The notes: generated by a model from the sequence alone, not told the origin. 55,327 nt of DNA from Algoriphagus sediminis (GCF_030403435.1 NZ_JAUEPH010000010.1:1-55327); one strand, 5' to 3'; counted from the stretch's first letter, positions 34,443 through 43,728 are shown. A program made the numbers and translations.

Positions 34443-36077
34443 ATGAAAGAATTACGATTTTTCATACCCATTCTCTTTTTGTTAGCCGCTTGTGGTCCGA
34501 CTGAAAAGGAACCTTACATTTTTCAGGCTTCAGATATGGATAAACATATGGAAGTACTGGCCTCAGATGAGTTTGAGGGAAGAATGCCATTTTCTGCAGG
34601 CGAAGAAAAAACCATCCAATATCTGGAAGATCAGTTCAAGCTTTTTGGTTTGGAACCTGGAAATGGAAACTCGTATTACCAGGATGTTCCTCTTGCCTCT
34701 GTTACAAGCATAGCCGCTCCGACCATGACTGTGAGTTCAGCGGATGAAACTATCACCCTTGAGGGGAAGAAGGACTATGTAATCTGGACACAAAGGACTG
34801 AAGAAATTTCCTTTGAAGATGCGGAAATTGTATTTGTAGGGTTTGGTATTGTTGCTCCGGAATATGGATGGAATGATTACAAAAATATTGATGTAAAAGG
34901 TAAAATCGCCATGATGTTGGTGAATGATCCTGGGTTTGGGACCGAAGATGAAACCTTTTTCAAAGGGAATACAATGACCTACTATGGCAGATGGACTTAT
35001 AAATACGAGGAGGCTATTCGCCAGGGTGCTTTGGGAGTGTTGATTGTACATAATACCATACCGGCCGGCTATGGCTTTAATGTGGTTCAAAACCGATGGA
35101 ATGCAGAGCAGCTTTACCTTGACGATCGGCAGGAGGAAAATTATAAACTGGGTTTTGAAGGTTGGGTGACTTTGCCTACAGCAAATAAGCTTTTTGAAAT
35201 GGCTGGTATGAATGAACGTGAGATGCTTGCCAAAGCCCGAAAAGCTGATTTTCAAGCTATCTCCATGAATCTGAATGCGAGTTCATCGCTAACTGTAGAT
35301 GCGAAATATGACGTTTCAAAAAATGTGATTGCTAAAATTGAGGGGGCTACTAGACCCAATGAATATATCATTTACACAGCGCATTGGGATCATTTGGGAA
35401 TAGGAACACCAGATGAAACTGGAGATTCGATTTATAATGGCGCCTTGGATAATGCGTCGGGTACTGCTGCTTTATTAGCTTTGGCCAAAGGCTTCTCAGA
35501 ATCCGAGAGACCTGAGCGAACCCTCGTTTTCCTTGCAGTCACTGCAGAGGAGCAGGGACTCTGGGGTTCGCTTTACTATGCTTTAAACCCAGTTTTTCCA
35601 AAGGAGCAGACAGTAGCCAATATCAATATGGACGGAGTGAATCCATATGGAAGTATGAAGGATGTCTCAGTGATCGGGCAGGGGCAAAGTGAGCTTGAGG
35701 ACCTCCTCGATGTGGAGCTAAAGAAGGTTGGGAGATATGCCTCACCGGACCCTACACCGACTGCAGGATACTATTTTAGATCGGATCATTTTAGCTTCGC
35801 CAAAGTTGGAATTCCTGCTTTATACTTTCAAAACGGAATAGATCATGTAGAAAAGGGTAAAGAATACGGTCAGCAAAAAGAAGATGAGTATGTTCAGCTC
35901 TATTACCACAAACCTTCAGATGCATATGATCCTGAAACTTGGGATTTTTCTGGAGCGGTAGATGATGTTCAGCTGCTTTATAACATCGGTATGAATCTCG
36001 GAAATTCAGAAATATGGCCTGGTTGGAAAGACGGCTCTGAATTTAAAGCAATTCGGGAAGGATACATGAAAAAGTGA
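34443..36077 (+). CDS. M28-family peptidase lipoprotein with PA domain
   Basis: A 544-residue lipoprotein (LLAAC, Cys about 17). An insert of PA-domain type (residues about 100-250, with KIAMMLVNDPGF and ALGVLIVHN) precedes the zinc peptidase core: AHWDHLG, NGALDNASGTAALL, TAEEQGLWGS and the late His in RSDHFSF. This is the two-zinc aminopeptidase layout (family M28). It should act in the periplasm or at the surface on peptides. It is convergent with the DUF4231-type gene, 14 bp away. Confidence 0.92.
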   Translation: MKELRFFIPILFLLAACGPTEKEPYIFQASDMDKHMEVLASDEFEGRMPFSAGEEKTIQYLEDQFKLFGLEPGNGNSYYQDVPLASVTSIAAPTMTVSSADETITLEGKKDYVIWTQRTEEISFEDAEIVFVGFGIVAPEYGWNDYKNIDVKGKIAMMLVNDPGFGTEDETFFKGNTMTYYGRWTYKYEEAIRQGALGVLIVHNTIPAGYGFNVVQNRWNAEQLYLDDRQEENYKLGFEGWVTLPTANKLFEMAGMNEREMLAKARKADFQAISMNLNASSSLTVDAKYDVSKNVIAKIEGATRPNEYIIYTAHWDHLGIGTPDETGDSIYNGALDNASGTAALLALAKGFSESERPERTLVFLAVTAEEQGLWGSLYYALNPVFPKEQTVANINMDGVNPYGSMKDVSVIGQGQSELEDLLDVELKKVGRYASPDPTPTAGYYFRSDHFSFAKVGIPALYFQNGIDHVEKGKEYGQQKEDEYVQLYYHKPSDAYDPETWDFSGAVDDVQLLYNIGMNLGNSEIWPGWKDGSEFKAIREGYMKK

Positions 36078-36090
36078 TTTTCTTGCTTCT

Positions 36091-36546
36091 TTAAAGGATA
36101 TCTCTTAATCCAGACTGATGCTCTTTGGATACCTTTCGCATGTTTTGACCCCAATTATTATTCTCATGTGAAATCATGGCTTCTACTCGCTCCACAAAAA
36201 GCTTTAGGGGCTCAGGTTCATCATAGGGTATACTTCGGCCAAGAAATAAATACTTTTCCTGCTGAAGGTTTTCAGCAGTGGTCCGATATTGGATCCAGTT
36301 TTCCTGAAATTTATACAAGCTTAAAATCCCGGAAATGATGGCGATGATGGCCCCGAGCAGAGGAATCAAATACTGCAAATACAAACCACTTTTCCCTATG
36401 AAAATGCCGGACAGCGTAATTAGGGCAGCAGCTATGAGCTGGACTAGTTGACACCTTCTGTACCAGGTTTTATTAATGGCACTTTTGCGATCAAACCATT
36501 GGATCTGATCTTCCACTCTTTCTTCAAGATATTCAGTTTCACTCAT
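36091..36546 (-). CDS. DUF4231/SLATT-like two-TM protein
   Basis: A 151-residue protein. Residues 1-35 form a helix (EYLEERVEDQIQWFDRKSA), followed by two transmembrane segments (LIAAALITLSGIFIG and YLIPLLGAIIAIISGILSL) and a long helix ending in a cytoplasmic tail (WIQYRTTAENLQQEKYLFL). This is the organisation of DUF4231, related to the SLATT membrane effectors that Burroughs and colleagues described with SMODS and SLOG conflict systems. It overlaps the 146-residue gene by 8 bp, so the two are coupled. Function is inferred only from the fold type. Confidence 0.75.
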   Translation of the reverse strand: MSETEYLEERVEDQIQWFDRKSAINKTWYRRCQLVQLIAAALITLSGIFIGKSGLYLQYLIPLLGAIIAIISGILSLYKFQENWIQYRTTAENLQQEKYLFLGRSIPYDEPEPLKLFVERVEAMISHENNNWGQNMRKVSKEHQSGLRDIL

Positions 36547-36979
36547 ATTTGATCTGATTTTTCGGGTCTAAAAGCTCTTGGATCACACCGGTTCTCAGTT
36601 GGTATTCCATTGGTGTGATCCAAGAGTCTATGGTTCCATAAGTCTTTTCAATCTCTGCTAAGGTTTGGCCTAAGCTTTTATAATATTGAAGTAGTTTAGA
36701 GTTTGAAGGATCGAGTCCATACCCACGACACCAAACCAGAAAATCTTCACTTTCCTTGTATTCTTCAAGTGCATCGAAGACCAGCCAAATAGCCATTAAT
36801 GGAGTATCGGGCGAAAAGTCGTGATATTCATCCTGGATGAAAATCTGCCAAACTCTGCTCTTTGTTCTTAATTCAATCCAAAAATTATAATCATCCATTA
36901 TTTCAGATTTTTGGAAATGAGTGGGTTTACTCCTTAGCAATTGCTGAAGTCTGGCTATTGGCTTGGAAACTTCCGACAT
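36539..36979 (-). CDS. Hypothetical partner of the DUF4231-like protein
   Basis: A 146-residue, helical-looking soluble protein (MDDYNFWIELRTKSRVWQ, LMAIWLVFDALEEYKES) with no signal peptide and no motif I recognise. Its stop overlaps the start of the DUF4231-like gene by 8 bp. The coupling suggests the two products work together, for example as sensor or regulator and membrane effector. It is not a nucleotide cyclase or SLOG protein by eye: no GS.x(D/E) or Rossmann-type motif is visible. Confidence 0.65.
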   Translation of the reverse strand: MSEVSKPIARLQQLLRSKPTHFQKSEIMDDYNFWIELRTKSRVWQIFIQDEYHDFSPDTPLMAIWLVFDALEEYKESEDFLVWCRGYGLDPSNSKLLQYYKSLGQTLAEIEKTYGTIDSWITPMEYQLRTGVIQELLDPKNQIKYE

Positions 36980-36988
36980 GCTTGAATT

Positions 36989-37423
36989 TTAAGCCTCTTC
37001 TTTTTTCAAGTCATAATTCAACATCCAGCAGATACCATATTTATCCGTCAAATTCCCAAAGTAGGATCCCCAGAAAGTTTCTTCCAGAGGCATTTCTATA
37101 CTCCCGCCTTCTGCTAGTTTCCCAAAGGCATCATCAACGGCCTCTTTACTTGGGAGATCAAGATAAAGGTGAGTTTGATTCCCTTTTTGCAGAGGTGGTC
37201 CAAAGCCTGGGAAGGTATCACTACCCATTAAAACCAGTCCATCATCAAGTTGGAGGGTCACATGCATGACTCGTTTTTTATCTTCATCCGACATGGGTGG
37301 GCCATCGGGCATATCTCCCATGTACATAAAGCCCATAGGAAATTCTCCGCCTAATATGGACTGATAAAATTTCATCGCTTCCTCAGCCTTTCCATCGAAG
37401 TTTAAATAGCTAAAAATTTTCAT
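36989..37423 (-). CDS. VOC/PhnB-like protein
   Basis: A 144-residue protein of the PhnB/glyoxalase type: YLNFDGKAEEAMKFYQSILGG at the start, HVTLQLDDGLVLMGSD in the middle and YFGNLTDKYGICWMLNY at the end. The Met-rich loop FPMGFMYMGDMPDGPP is typical of the PhnB subgroup. Function is unknown; such proteins bind small molecules. It is 9 bp upstream of the 146-residue gene on the minus strand and may be co-transcribed. Confidence 0.88.
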   Translation of the reverse strand: MKIFSYLNFDGKAEEAMKFYQSILGGEFPMGFMYMGDMPDGPPMSDEDKKRVMHVTLQLDDGLVLMGSDTFPGFGPPLQKGNQTHLYLDLPSKEAVDDAFGKLAEGGSIEMPLEETFWGSYFGNLTDKYGICWMLNYDLKKEEA

Positions 37424-37460
37424 AGTGTATAAGGTTAAGTCTCACCTAAGATACTAAAAA

Positions 37461-38057
37461 TCAGGTAATTTGATCCTCCTCAATTTTGGTTATTTTATCT
37501 GCCCTGAAACTCAAAAATGAAATGATTAATCCAAGAATAACAACCCCAAGAGAAAGTGGCCAATTCAGAAATGAAATGGGAATTGCTACTATTTGAAGCC
37601 CCAATCCGGCAAGCCAGACAAGATGTCCCTTTGTGGAACGACTACCTCTTTGAATCCAGTAGCTGTGATGGTCATTTTCATCAATGAGAGGTCTGAAAAA
37701 ATCGCGGTATTGCCAAAGCAGAACAAAATTCAGAAGCAAAAGAAATCCAAGTACGAAGGGAGTGCCCTGCCAATTCAAAGATATGGTCACCATAAGGATA
37801 TTACCGATTAAGGGAATCATCATGATGGACCCGATCAATTTGTAACGAGTGGTGACCAGGCAATATCCAATTATGATTTGGGATAGAGCTATAAACTGTC
37901 CATAGAGCCCCAACCCATAAGGTCTAAGTTCATCGATTAACCAGACCGGGCCGATCCACCCAAAAAATTTGTGTTCAAAAAAGAGTTTTGCCATTCCAGA
38001 TCCCCAAAAAGTGAAGCCTAGGAAAACGGAAATCCCAATAATCAGAAACTTTTTCAT
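37461..38057 (-). CDS. DoxX-like membrane protein
   Basis: A 198-residue protein with six or so hydrophobic segments. The N-terminal part (FLGFTFWGSGMAKLFFEH, FIALSQIIIGYCLV) resembles DoxX-like proteins, a broad four-helix membrane family. A charged stretch (IDENDHHSYWIQRGSRSTK) separates an additional helical pair. Function unknown. Same strand as the VOC gene, 37 bp away. Confidence 0.7.
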   Translation of the reverse strand: MKKFLIIGISVFLGFTFWGSGMAKLFFEHKFFGWIGPVWLIDELRPYGLGLYGQFIALSQIIIGYCLVTTRYKLIGSIMMIPLIGNILMVTISLNWQGTPFVLGFLLLLNFVLLWQYRDFFRPLIDENDHHSYWIQRGSRSTKGHLVWLAGLGLQIVAIPISFLNWPLSLGVVILGLIISFLSFRADKITKIEEDQIT

Positions 38058-38141
38058 ACAAGTCAGTGATGCTTTAAGAATTAAAAAGTTACAGATTTTA
38101 TATTCTTTCTTACTTTAGATTTCAAACCAAGAATTTCTCAA

Positions 38142-38678
38142 ATGAACGCAAGTGAATTAGAAGAAGGCAGTAAGCTTCGACATCCCAGCTTTGGAACCGG
38201 AATGATTCTCTCAGTAGAGGGAGACTATTACAAAATTTATTTCTACAAAACAGAAGAAATAAAGACTCTGGCCCGCGATTTTGAGGGGTTTGAGATAGAG
38301 GAAGGAAAACAAGCTGAAAAGCCAAGTATTTCCATATCCGATATAGAAAAGGCGGTACGAAATGTCGTAGCGGATTTTTCAGAGAAAGCGCCACTTATTC
38401 CGCTTGGTGGACGATGGATGGGCGGGACTGTGGTTTTGGAACCAAATGATGAAAATCTCTCTGTGAAAGAGATTCCAATGGAGAGCTTTTTTAGAAAAAT
38501 CGTGATGGTGCGAGAAAAACTACGGGTTCTGGAGCAGAATATTAATAATCATCCAAAATTGGACGATGAGGACCGGATCCATTTACAGCAATACATTACT
38601 CGATGCTATGGATCGCTGACCACGTTTAATGTTCTTTTTGCCTATAAGGAAGATCAATTCAAAGGAAGCGGGAAGTAG
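38142..38678 (+). CDS. Hypothetical protein with Tudor/SH3-like N-terminus
   Basis: A 178-residue soluble protein. The N-terminal 50 residues (GSKLRHPSFGTGMILSVEGDYYKIYF) match the small barrel found at the C-terminus of UvrD-like helicases and in similar proteins, which usually binds nucleic acid or protein. The C-terminal 90 residues are helical (FFRKIVMVREKLRVLEQNINN) with no catalytic residues seen. Bacteroidota carry related proteins of unknown function. Confidence 0.72.
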   Translation: MNASELEEGSKLRHPSFGTGMILSVEGDYYKIYFYKTEEIKTLARDFEGFEIEEGKQAEKPSISISDIEKAVRNVVADFSEKAPLIPLGGRWMGGTVVLEPNDENLSVKEIPMESFFRKIVMVREKLRVLEQNINNHPKLDDEDRIHLQQYITRCYGSLTTFNVLFAYKEDQFKGSGK

Positions 38679-38708
38679 GTTATCCGCTTAGTGATTAACA
38701 GAGATTTT

Positions 38709-39254
38709 TTATGGGTTGGATATTGGGATCTTGAGGGAAACCGTATCCCATTTTATCATCATGTTTATACTTTCTCCCAATTCTTCAAAGGAAATATCTA
38801 AGGTTTCAATCACTTCCGAGGACTTTTCAACTGGTATATCCACCCGAAGAATATCTAATTCATAATCTGGCTCAGTGATTCCTAAGTAAACTCCTGTTTC
38901 TGAATTTAAAGCAATGATGAAAGAGTCAGCCCCTGGAATTGCATACATTCTGTAAGAACCTGCTTCAACAAACTGCCCGGCGAAAAGCACATTCTTAGAG
39001 AAAGTAATTTCAGTAACCGCATTGGCACCGAGCCTCCAATACTGTCCATAAGGCTGAAGAGCTCCCTCTTCTTCTGTTCCAAAAATAAGCCTGTCTTTTT
39101 TTGAAGGTTGTGAATACTCCACAGAGATATCTATTCCTCCGGAAGAAATTGATGAAGTGGATAGTGGACTTACAGGGAAAAGCATTCCATACGCAAAAAA
39201 TGCGATGATTGCTATAAATAGAATTCCGATAAAGTAAAGAGCATTTTTAAGCAT
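38709..39254 (-). CDS. DUF2911 protein, membrane-anchored
   Basis: A 181-residue protein with a hydrophobic N-terminal anchor (LYFIGILFIAIIAFFAYG), then the DUF2911 core with VEYSQPSKKDR, GQYWRLGANAVTEITFS and AGSYRMYAIPG. This family is frequent in Bacteroidota, exported and of unknown role. It faces the preceding plus-strand gene convergently, 30 bp apart. Confidence 0.88.
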   Translation of the reverse strand: MLKNALYFIGILFIAIIAFFAYGMLFPVSPLSTSSISSGGIDISVEYSQPSKKDRLIFGTEEEGALQPYGQYWRLGANAVTEITFSKNVLFAGQFVEAGSYRMYAIPGADSFIIALNSETGVYLGITEPDYELDILRVDIPVEKSSEVIETLDISFEELGESINMMIKWDTVSLKIPISNP

Positions 39255-39315
39255 TATCTAAATTTTCAAGGGTGAGTGTTACTTAAATATGGGCACTAAT
39301 TTTAGTCGAAAGGCT

Positions 39316-40683
39316 TCAGTTATTCCCGCTGAAAATTCTTTCCGGAATTAACTCGGATGATCTTTCCACCAATTTATTTGGACCTCCTTCAGTCTTGTGC
39401 AGCTCAAAGGCATCATAAAGCTCACCTAGGGGGGTATAAGATTCATAAATAAGCTTTTTGTCTTCTATGGTGATGACTTGAAAAAGCTGGGTTTTTTCTC
39501 CTGTCCGATCTTTGATTGCCCCTAGCTCTTCCCAGTTTCCTCCGATTTCATACATCTTGCCACCACTAATGGATACTACATACATTGTCCCTGCCTTATC
39601 CATCATATTCACACCTTCTGGAACATTTATTGGTTCTGTATGTCCCCTTGCATAGCTATGGTCATGCCCTTGTAGTACGAGGTCAACTCCGTATTTGTCG
39701 AAAATAGGTTTCCATGCTTTGCGAAGCTGATCATTATCCCGGTCCGAAGCAGCAGAATACATGGGGTGGTGATAGGTGATCACGACCCATTCTTTTCCAT
39801 GATCTTTCAAAACTTTATCTAACCAGCGGGCCTGAGAACCTAAACTCCTGTTACTATTCAGGGACACGAATCTTGTATTTTGATAATCAAAAAAGTAGGC
39901 AGTTTCCTTAAGTCCACTTGGTCCATTTGGAGGTAAATTAAATTGAGCTCTCCACTGAATGGAAAGAATCGGAGGGTCTTCTACATTGCCTTCTGTTCTG
40001 GCACGGTACTCATGATTTCCCGGTGTAGGCATGGCGGGAATCATACTATGGATAAAACCTCCTGCAGTAAACCATTCATGCCATTCTTGCTCCCTGTGAG
40101 CATGATTTACCAGATCGCCGGCATGAATAAAAAATCTTGCTTCGGGAGCTTTGCGAAAGCTCTCCCGGATAAGTCTGGACCATAACTCTAAAATGTAATT
40201 TTGAGCATCTCCAACATAAAGGAAAGAAAAAGGATCAGTTTCATTTTCGCTGGCTGTGGTAAACTGAAACCATTCACTCCATAATGTTCCGTCACCCACT
40301 CTATAAGCATAGGTGGTATTCGGTTTAAGATTATTGACAGTGGCGGAGTGATAATTAGCCCTGGTTCCCGCGGCTTTTACATCCCTCGCGTCTAAAGTTT
40401 GAGTTCTCGCCTCAACCTGTACTGATCTTTGAATAAACATAGGGTCGGACAGCGCTTCAGCAATTTCCATAAAACCTTCTTTTACATCCGCACTTGTTCG
40501 CCAGGTTACACTTGCCTCTCTAGCCATATTTTCTGTTACATTTAACGTAATGCGGTCTGGCAAAATCTTAGGATGACTCCAGGTCTCCATGAAGGCCTGT
40601 TGAGGAGAAAGTTCTTTAATGTCCTGAGCTTGCACCAGAATTGGGCAAAAAAGAAGTAGGAAAAGTAAGTGGTGTCTTTTCAT
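39316..40683 (-). CDS. Exported purple-acid-phosphatase-type metallophosphoesterase
   Basis: A 455-residue protein (start 40683, signal peptide HHLLFLLLFCPILVQAQ; a frame start at 40698 adds five residues ahead of it). A fibronectin-III-like N-terminal domain (SVTWRTSADVKEGFMEI, NLKPNTTYAYRVG) precedes the metallophosphatase core: VGDAQN, HAGDLVNHAHREQEW, TPGNHEY, VVITYHHPMYS and LQGHDHSYARG. The order is that of purple acid phosphatases. Expected to release phosphate from organic esters in the periplasm. The first motif has GDAQN where GD.G is usual. Confidence 0.9.
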   Translation of the reverse strand: MKRHHLLFLLLFCPILVQAQDIKELSPQQAFMETWSHPKILPDRITLNVTENMAREASVTWRTSADVKEGFMEIAEALSDPMFIQRSVQVEARTQTLDARDVKAAGTRANYHSATVNNLKPNTTYAYRVGDGTLWSEWFQFTTASENETDPFSFLYVGDAQNYILELWSRLIRESFRKAPEARFFIHAGDLVNHAHREQEWHEWFTAGGFIHSMIPAMPTPGNHEYRARTEGNVEDPPILSIQWRAQFNLPPNGPSGLKETAYFFDYQNTRFVSLNSNRSLGSQARWLDKVLKDHGKEWVVITYHHPMYSAASDRDNDQLRKAWKPIFDKYGVDLVLQGHDHSYARGHTEPINVPEGVNMMDKAGTMYVVSISGGKMYEIGGNWEELGAIKDRTGEKTQLFQVITIEDKKLIYESYTPLGELYDAFELHKTEGGPNKLVERSSELIPERIFSGNN

Positions 40684-40747
40684 TTTGCTGGGCTTCAAAA
40701 TGAAGATAATAAAAATATTTGGGTCAAAGTACCGCTGGTCTTAAGGC

Positions 40748-41869
40748 TTACCTAAAGTTTACTTGAAATCCCCCACCCAAGACGAGTTTGCTGCCGCCGC
40801 TGATTCGGAAGTAGGATGCTCCGGCAGTGAGAGAATAATTTACCTTAGTTTCGCCTGAGTAGATTCCTTGAGCGAGTCTTTTTTCAGGTTTTGTTAAATC
40901 ATAAACTCCTCCTAGGCGAAGGTTAAACCCGAAATCTGTTCCACCTCCAAACCTCAAAGACGGACCGGCATCTAATTCCACTCGACCTCTCGTACAGGGA
41001 TTGAAATTGATGCCACCGTTCGCACTGAAGATTCCGAAACCATCGTATTTGACTTCATTACCTCCGCCAAAATCTTCAGTTTGCCCTAAGAAATGATCAT
41101 ACTTAGCCGATACATGATAATTCCATTTATTCACCTCGTAGCCAAAAGAATAATCATTCCAATCAATTTCTTCGTCATTTTCTTCATTAAAAAATTGTTC
41201 AAAATCTGTAGCTCCTTGGTTTATCAGAGGTTGCGATCGCAAACTCAAAATGAATAAATCTTTTTGTACTTGGGGTGTGGAGTTGTATTCTCCAATGTTC
41301 CAATAGTCATTCGGCATCCCCGCTTTGTAATCAATTTTCGCCTCTGTGCCTTGCCGGGAAAGGTCTTCTAAGTATTCTCCAACCTGATAGGGTAAGACAT
41401 AAGTGCCCTCTAGTGAAAGTTTAGTATCGCTTAAACCAAGAAGGACATTATCAATATTAGCATCACTTTCCAGCCGAGCTGCTGTTAAATCTGGTATAGT
41501 ACCGTCAATCAACTCTCGCACAGTCTTGGTAGTGTACTTTTCATTAATGGTATAAACTCCCCGAATTTGAATGACGGGATTATTAGTTTGGCCAAAGTCA
41601 CCAAGTAAATAACCCAACTCTGCAGAAACGTTTATATCACCACTTCTAGAAAAGTTACTCGAGGTTACGCTGGTGACTGGAAGGGAAACATCCCTTAATT
41701 TCTGTCGATTTAATCTTGGCTGACCGAAGACGGTTTCCTTTGCCTCTTTGTTTATTTTATCGAATTCGATTTGTTCTAGGCGCAAAGATTTGCTCATCTG
41801 AACAAAGGATTCTTGAGAATAAGCATGAAATGTAATAAGGCAAAGAATGAAAATAACTAGCTTTTTCAT
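40748..41869 (-). CDS. Hypothetical exported protein, probably outer-membrane beta-rich
   Basis: A 373-residue protein with a signal peptide (KKLVIFILCLITFHAYSQ). The remainder is rich in short alternating strands with aromatic ends (LTAGASYFRISGG, LVLGGGFQVNF at the C-terminus), like a beta-barrel, with an acidic insert (QFFNEENDEEIDWNDY). I do not recognise the family. It is the last host gene before the tRNA remnant and the integrated element. Confidence 0.72.
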   Translation of the reverse strand: MKKLVIFILCLITFHAYSQESFVQMSKSLRLEQIEFDKINKEAKETVFGQPRLNRQKLRDVSLPVTSVTSSNFSRSGDINVSAELGYLLGDFGQTNNPVIQIRGVYTINEKYTTKTVRELIDGTIPDLTAARLESDANIDNVLLGLSDTKLSLEGTYVLPYQVGEYLEDLSRQGTEAKIDYKAGMPNDYWNIGEYNSTPQVQKDLFILSLRSQPLINQGATDFEQFFNEENDEEIDWNDYSFGYEVNKWNYHVSAKYDHFLGQTEDFGGGNEVKYDGFGIFSANGGINFNPCTRGRVELDAGPSLRFGGGTDFGFNLRLGGVYDLTKPEKRLAQGIYSGETKVNYSLTAGASYFRISGGSKLVLGGGFQVNFR

Positions 41870-42050
41870 AGTAGTTGGGATTTAGGAAAAAAGCAATTAA
41901 AAGAATAATATTATGAAAAAATTTATTAAATCAAATTTTATTGATGAAAAATCCTTAATAGCGAAATATTTAACTATAATCTATGTTAATTACTCAAGAG
42001 TGTGATAGTGGAGGACATTAAGTTTTTAGCCATTGGTTGATTTGGTAGGG

Positions 42051-42086
42051 ATAAACAAAAAGTCCTGACAAAACTGTCAGGACTTT
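42051..42086 (-). terminator. Terminator of the former tRNA gene
   Basis: A perfect 12-bp stem (42059-42070 with 42075-42086, loop AAAC) followed on the minus strand by a T-rich run. It is directly downstream of the tRNA 3' remnant, as expected if it once ended that tRNA transcript. Confidence 0.8.
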
Positions 42087-42090
42087 AGCT

Positions 42091-42113
42091 TGCAGAGGCG
42101 GAGGGATTCGAAC
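42091..42113 (-). other. 3' tRNA remnant, probable attachment site
   Basis: On the minus strand this reads as a T loop (TTCGAAT), T-stem strand CCCTC, acceptor strand CGCCTCT and discriminator G; the rest of the tRNA is absent. The expected T-stem partner GAGGG is disrupted (AAGGG), so the identity stops there. Such 3' fragments mark the end of an element integrated in a tRNA gene. It differs from tRNA-Asn at 3846-3919. The amino acid identity is not determinable. Confidence 0.75.
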
Positions 42114-42288
42114 CCTTTTTATCTTCCTATACTTATATTCCCAAAAAATCGGCTTTAAAATCGTTTTTAGGACTATAAATTGGTCTTTTGATAAACCTAG
42201 ATAAAGATAAATTCAATAAAAATGCACCCTAAATAACACCCTTTTTTGTATGACTTTTCGTATATTGTGATAAACAAACTAACCAACT

Positions 42289-43593
42289 ATGGCAAAGCTT
42301 ACAATTCGATTTGAAATCCGAAAAGACAAGATTAATAAGGATGGTTACGCTCCCATATCTTGCATGCTTTCGATCGCTCAACAAAGAAAAAGGGTGACCA
42401 CATCCTTACGGGTACCTCCAATTAATTGGGATACCGAGAATCAAGAAGCAGTCTATGTGAAAATTGGAAAGAATTCAAATCAATCATTTCTGATGAAATC
42501 CGATGTTAGTAGGACCAATTCGCTTATAGATAGCATCCGGTCAAAATTCATTTTCATTGAGGATTCATTTAAACACTCAGGCAAGAACTATTCTGTGGAG
42601 GATGTCTTTGCTGAGTATAATAAATCAAAGCTTGGGACTGGTATTAAGGCTCAAAAGGTGGAGGCATCCAAATCTAGTGTGGTAGTCTTTATTGATGAAT
42701 ACATCGAAAGGAACAAAGCGATTAGAGCAAAGCGGAGTTTAGGCGTGTATTCTCAATTACAACGACACCTGGAAAGATTCCAGCATCATTCTGGTAAAAA
42801 AGTGACCTTTGATTGTATTAGGCTTTCCTTTTTCGAGGAGTTTCAGAGCTATTTGATTGAAGAAACAGAAATAAACAATATTACCATTGCAAAGCAGCTT
42901 AGTACCCTTAAAACGGTTCTTGGATATGCTAGAAGGGACGGGGTTCAGATGGATCAGTCCTATAGAGATTTCAAGATTAAAAAGCAGAAACTTGAAGTAA
43001 TTACCCTTACTGAAGGTGAATATCAGTCCATCAAGAATGTGGATTTGAATGGGGTAAGCAGGCATGAGAAGGCAAGAGATATTTTCATTTTCCTTTGTGC
43101 CACAAGTATGCGCTATTCTGACTATGCGCAATTCAGAAGAGAACACATTAAAGGCCAGACCATTCAATTGACGATGAAAAAAGGCAGTAAGCCTTGGGGT
43201 ATACCACTTAATTCGGATTCAATATCCATATTGGAAAAGTATAAAGAACTTGAAAAGCCGCTACCAAGTATCTCAAACCAGAAGCTTTCGAAATATATCA
43301 AAGAGGTTTGCCAGATCGCAGGTATTGATACACCTATTGAAATAGTAAGATTTAGAGGTTCAGAACCAATTAAAACTGTTCACCCCAAGTATAAGCTCAT
43401 TTCTGCTCATACTGGACGTAAAACCTTTTGTACTCTTTCTCTTGAGCGTGGTGCTTCCGTAGAGATGGTTATGGAATGGTCAGGCCATGAGTCATATTCT
43501 AGCTTCAAACGCTATGTTAATTTAAGCAAGAGGCATAGTATTAGCCAGATGGGTAAAATTTGGGGAGAAGCAACTGTAATGAAGGCTTCCTAA
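42289..43593 (+). CDS. int: Tyrosine site-specific integrase
   Basis: A 434-residue recombinase of the Bacteroidota phage/ICE type: N-terminal arm-binding domain (residues 1-100, FEIRKDKINKDGYAPI), SAM-like core-binding domain about 130-235, and a catalytic domain with Arg275 (ATSMRYSD), Lys297 or 298, His374-x-x-Arg377 (HTGRK), His400 (SGHES) and nucleophile Tyr409 (KRYVNL). All catalytic residues are present. It starts about 175 bp from the tRNA remnant and reads away from it, as usual for an element end. The upstream AACCAACTATG context recurs before the terminase gene. Confidence 0.95.
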   Translation: MAKLTIRFEIRKDKINKDGYAPISCMLSIAQQRKRVTTSLRVPPINWDTENQEAVYVKIGKNSNQSFLMKSDVSRTNSLIDSIRSKFIFIEDSFKHSGKNYSVEDVFAEYNKSKLGTGIKAQKVEASKSSVVVFIDEYIERNKAIRAKRSLGVYSQLQRHLERFQHHSGKKVTFDCIRLSFFEEFQSYLIEETEINNITIAKQLSTLKTVLGYARRDGVQMDQSYRDFKIKKQKLEVITLTEGEYQSIKNVDLNGVSRHEKARDIFIFLCATSMRYSDYAQFRREHIKGQTIQLTMKKGSKPWGIPLNSDSISILEKYKELEKPLPSISNQKLSKYIKEVCQIAGIDTPIEIVRFRGSEPIKTVHPKYKLISAHTGRKTFCTLSLERGASVEMVMEWSGHESYSSFKRYVNLSKRHSISQMGKIWGEATVMKAS

Positions 43594-43728
43594 AAAACTC
43601 TTTGTCGTAATATTGATGAATTTTGAAAGTACATTCATCAAACGGTTATAATACCATAGAGCTTTAGGAGCATGGTTGTCTGTTTTTTCGGTTGAAACCC
43701 TTTAAAAAAAGCCCTACATTAATTCCTT

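Larger units (their letters stand above)
41870..42288. other. Gap of 419 bp with element boundary
   Basis: Holds A/T-rich DNA upstream of the preceding gene, a minus-strand terminator, the tRNA 3' remnant and then about 175 bp of element DNA ahead of the integrase. Nothing else is supported; the final 30 bp contain TATATTG-type sequence that may be part of the integrase promoter. Confidence 0.6.

Noticed and set aside
3846..42113. A single element bounded by tRNA-Asn and the tRNA remnant
   Set aside because: The remnant (acceptor strand CGCCTCT) and the tRNA-Asn 3' end (AGGAGGA) share only the generic T-loop sequence, so they are not an attachment-site pair.
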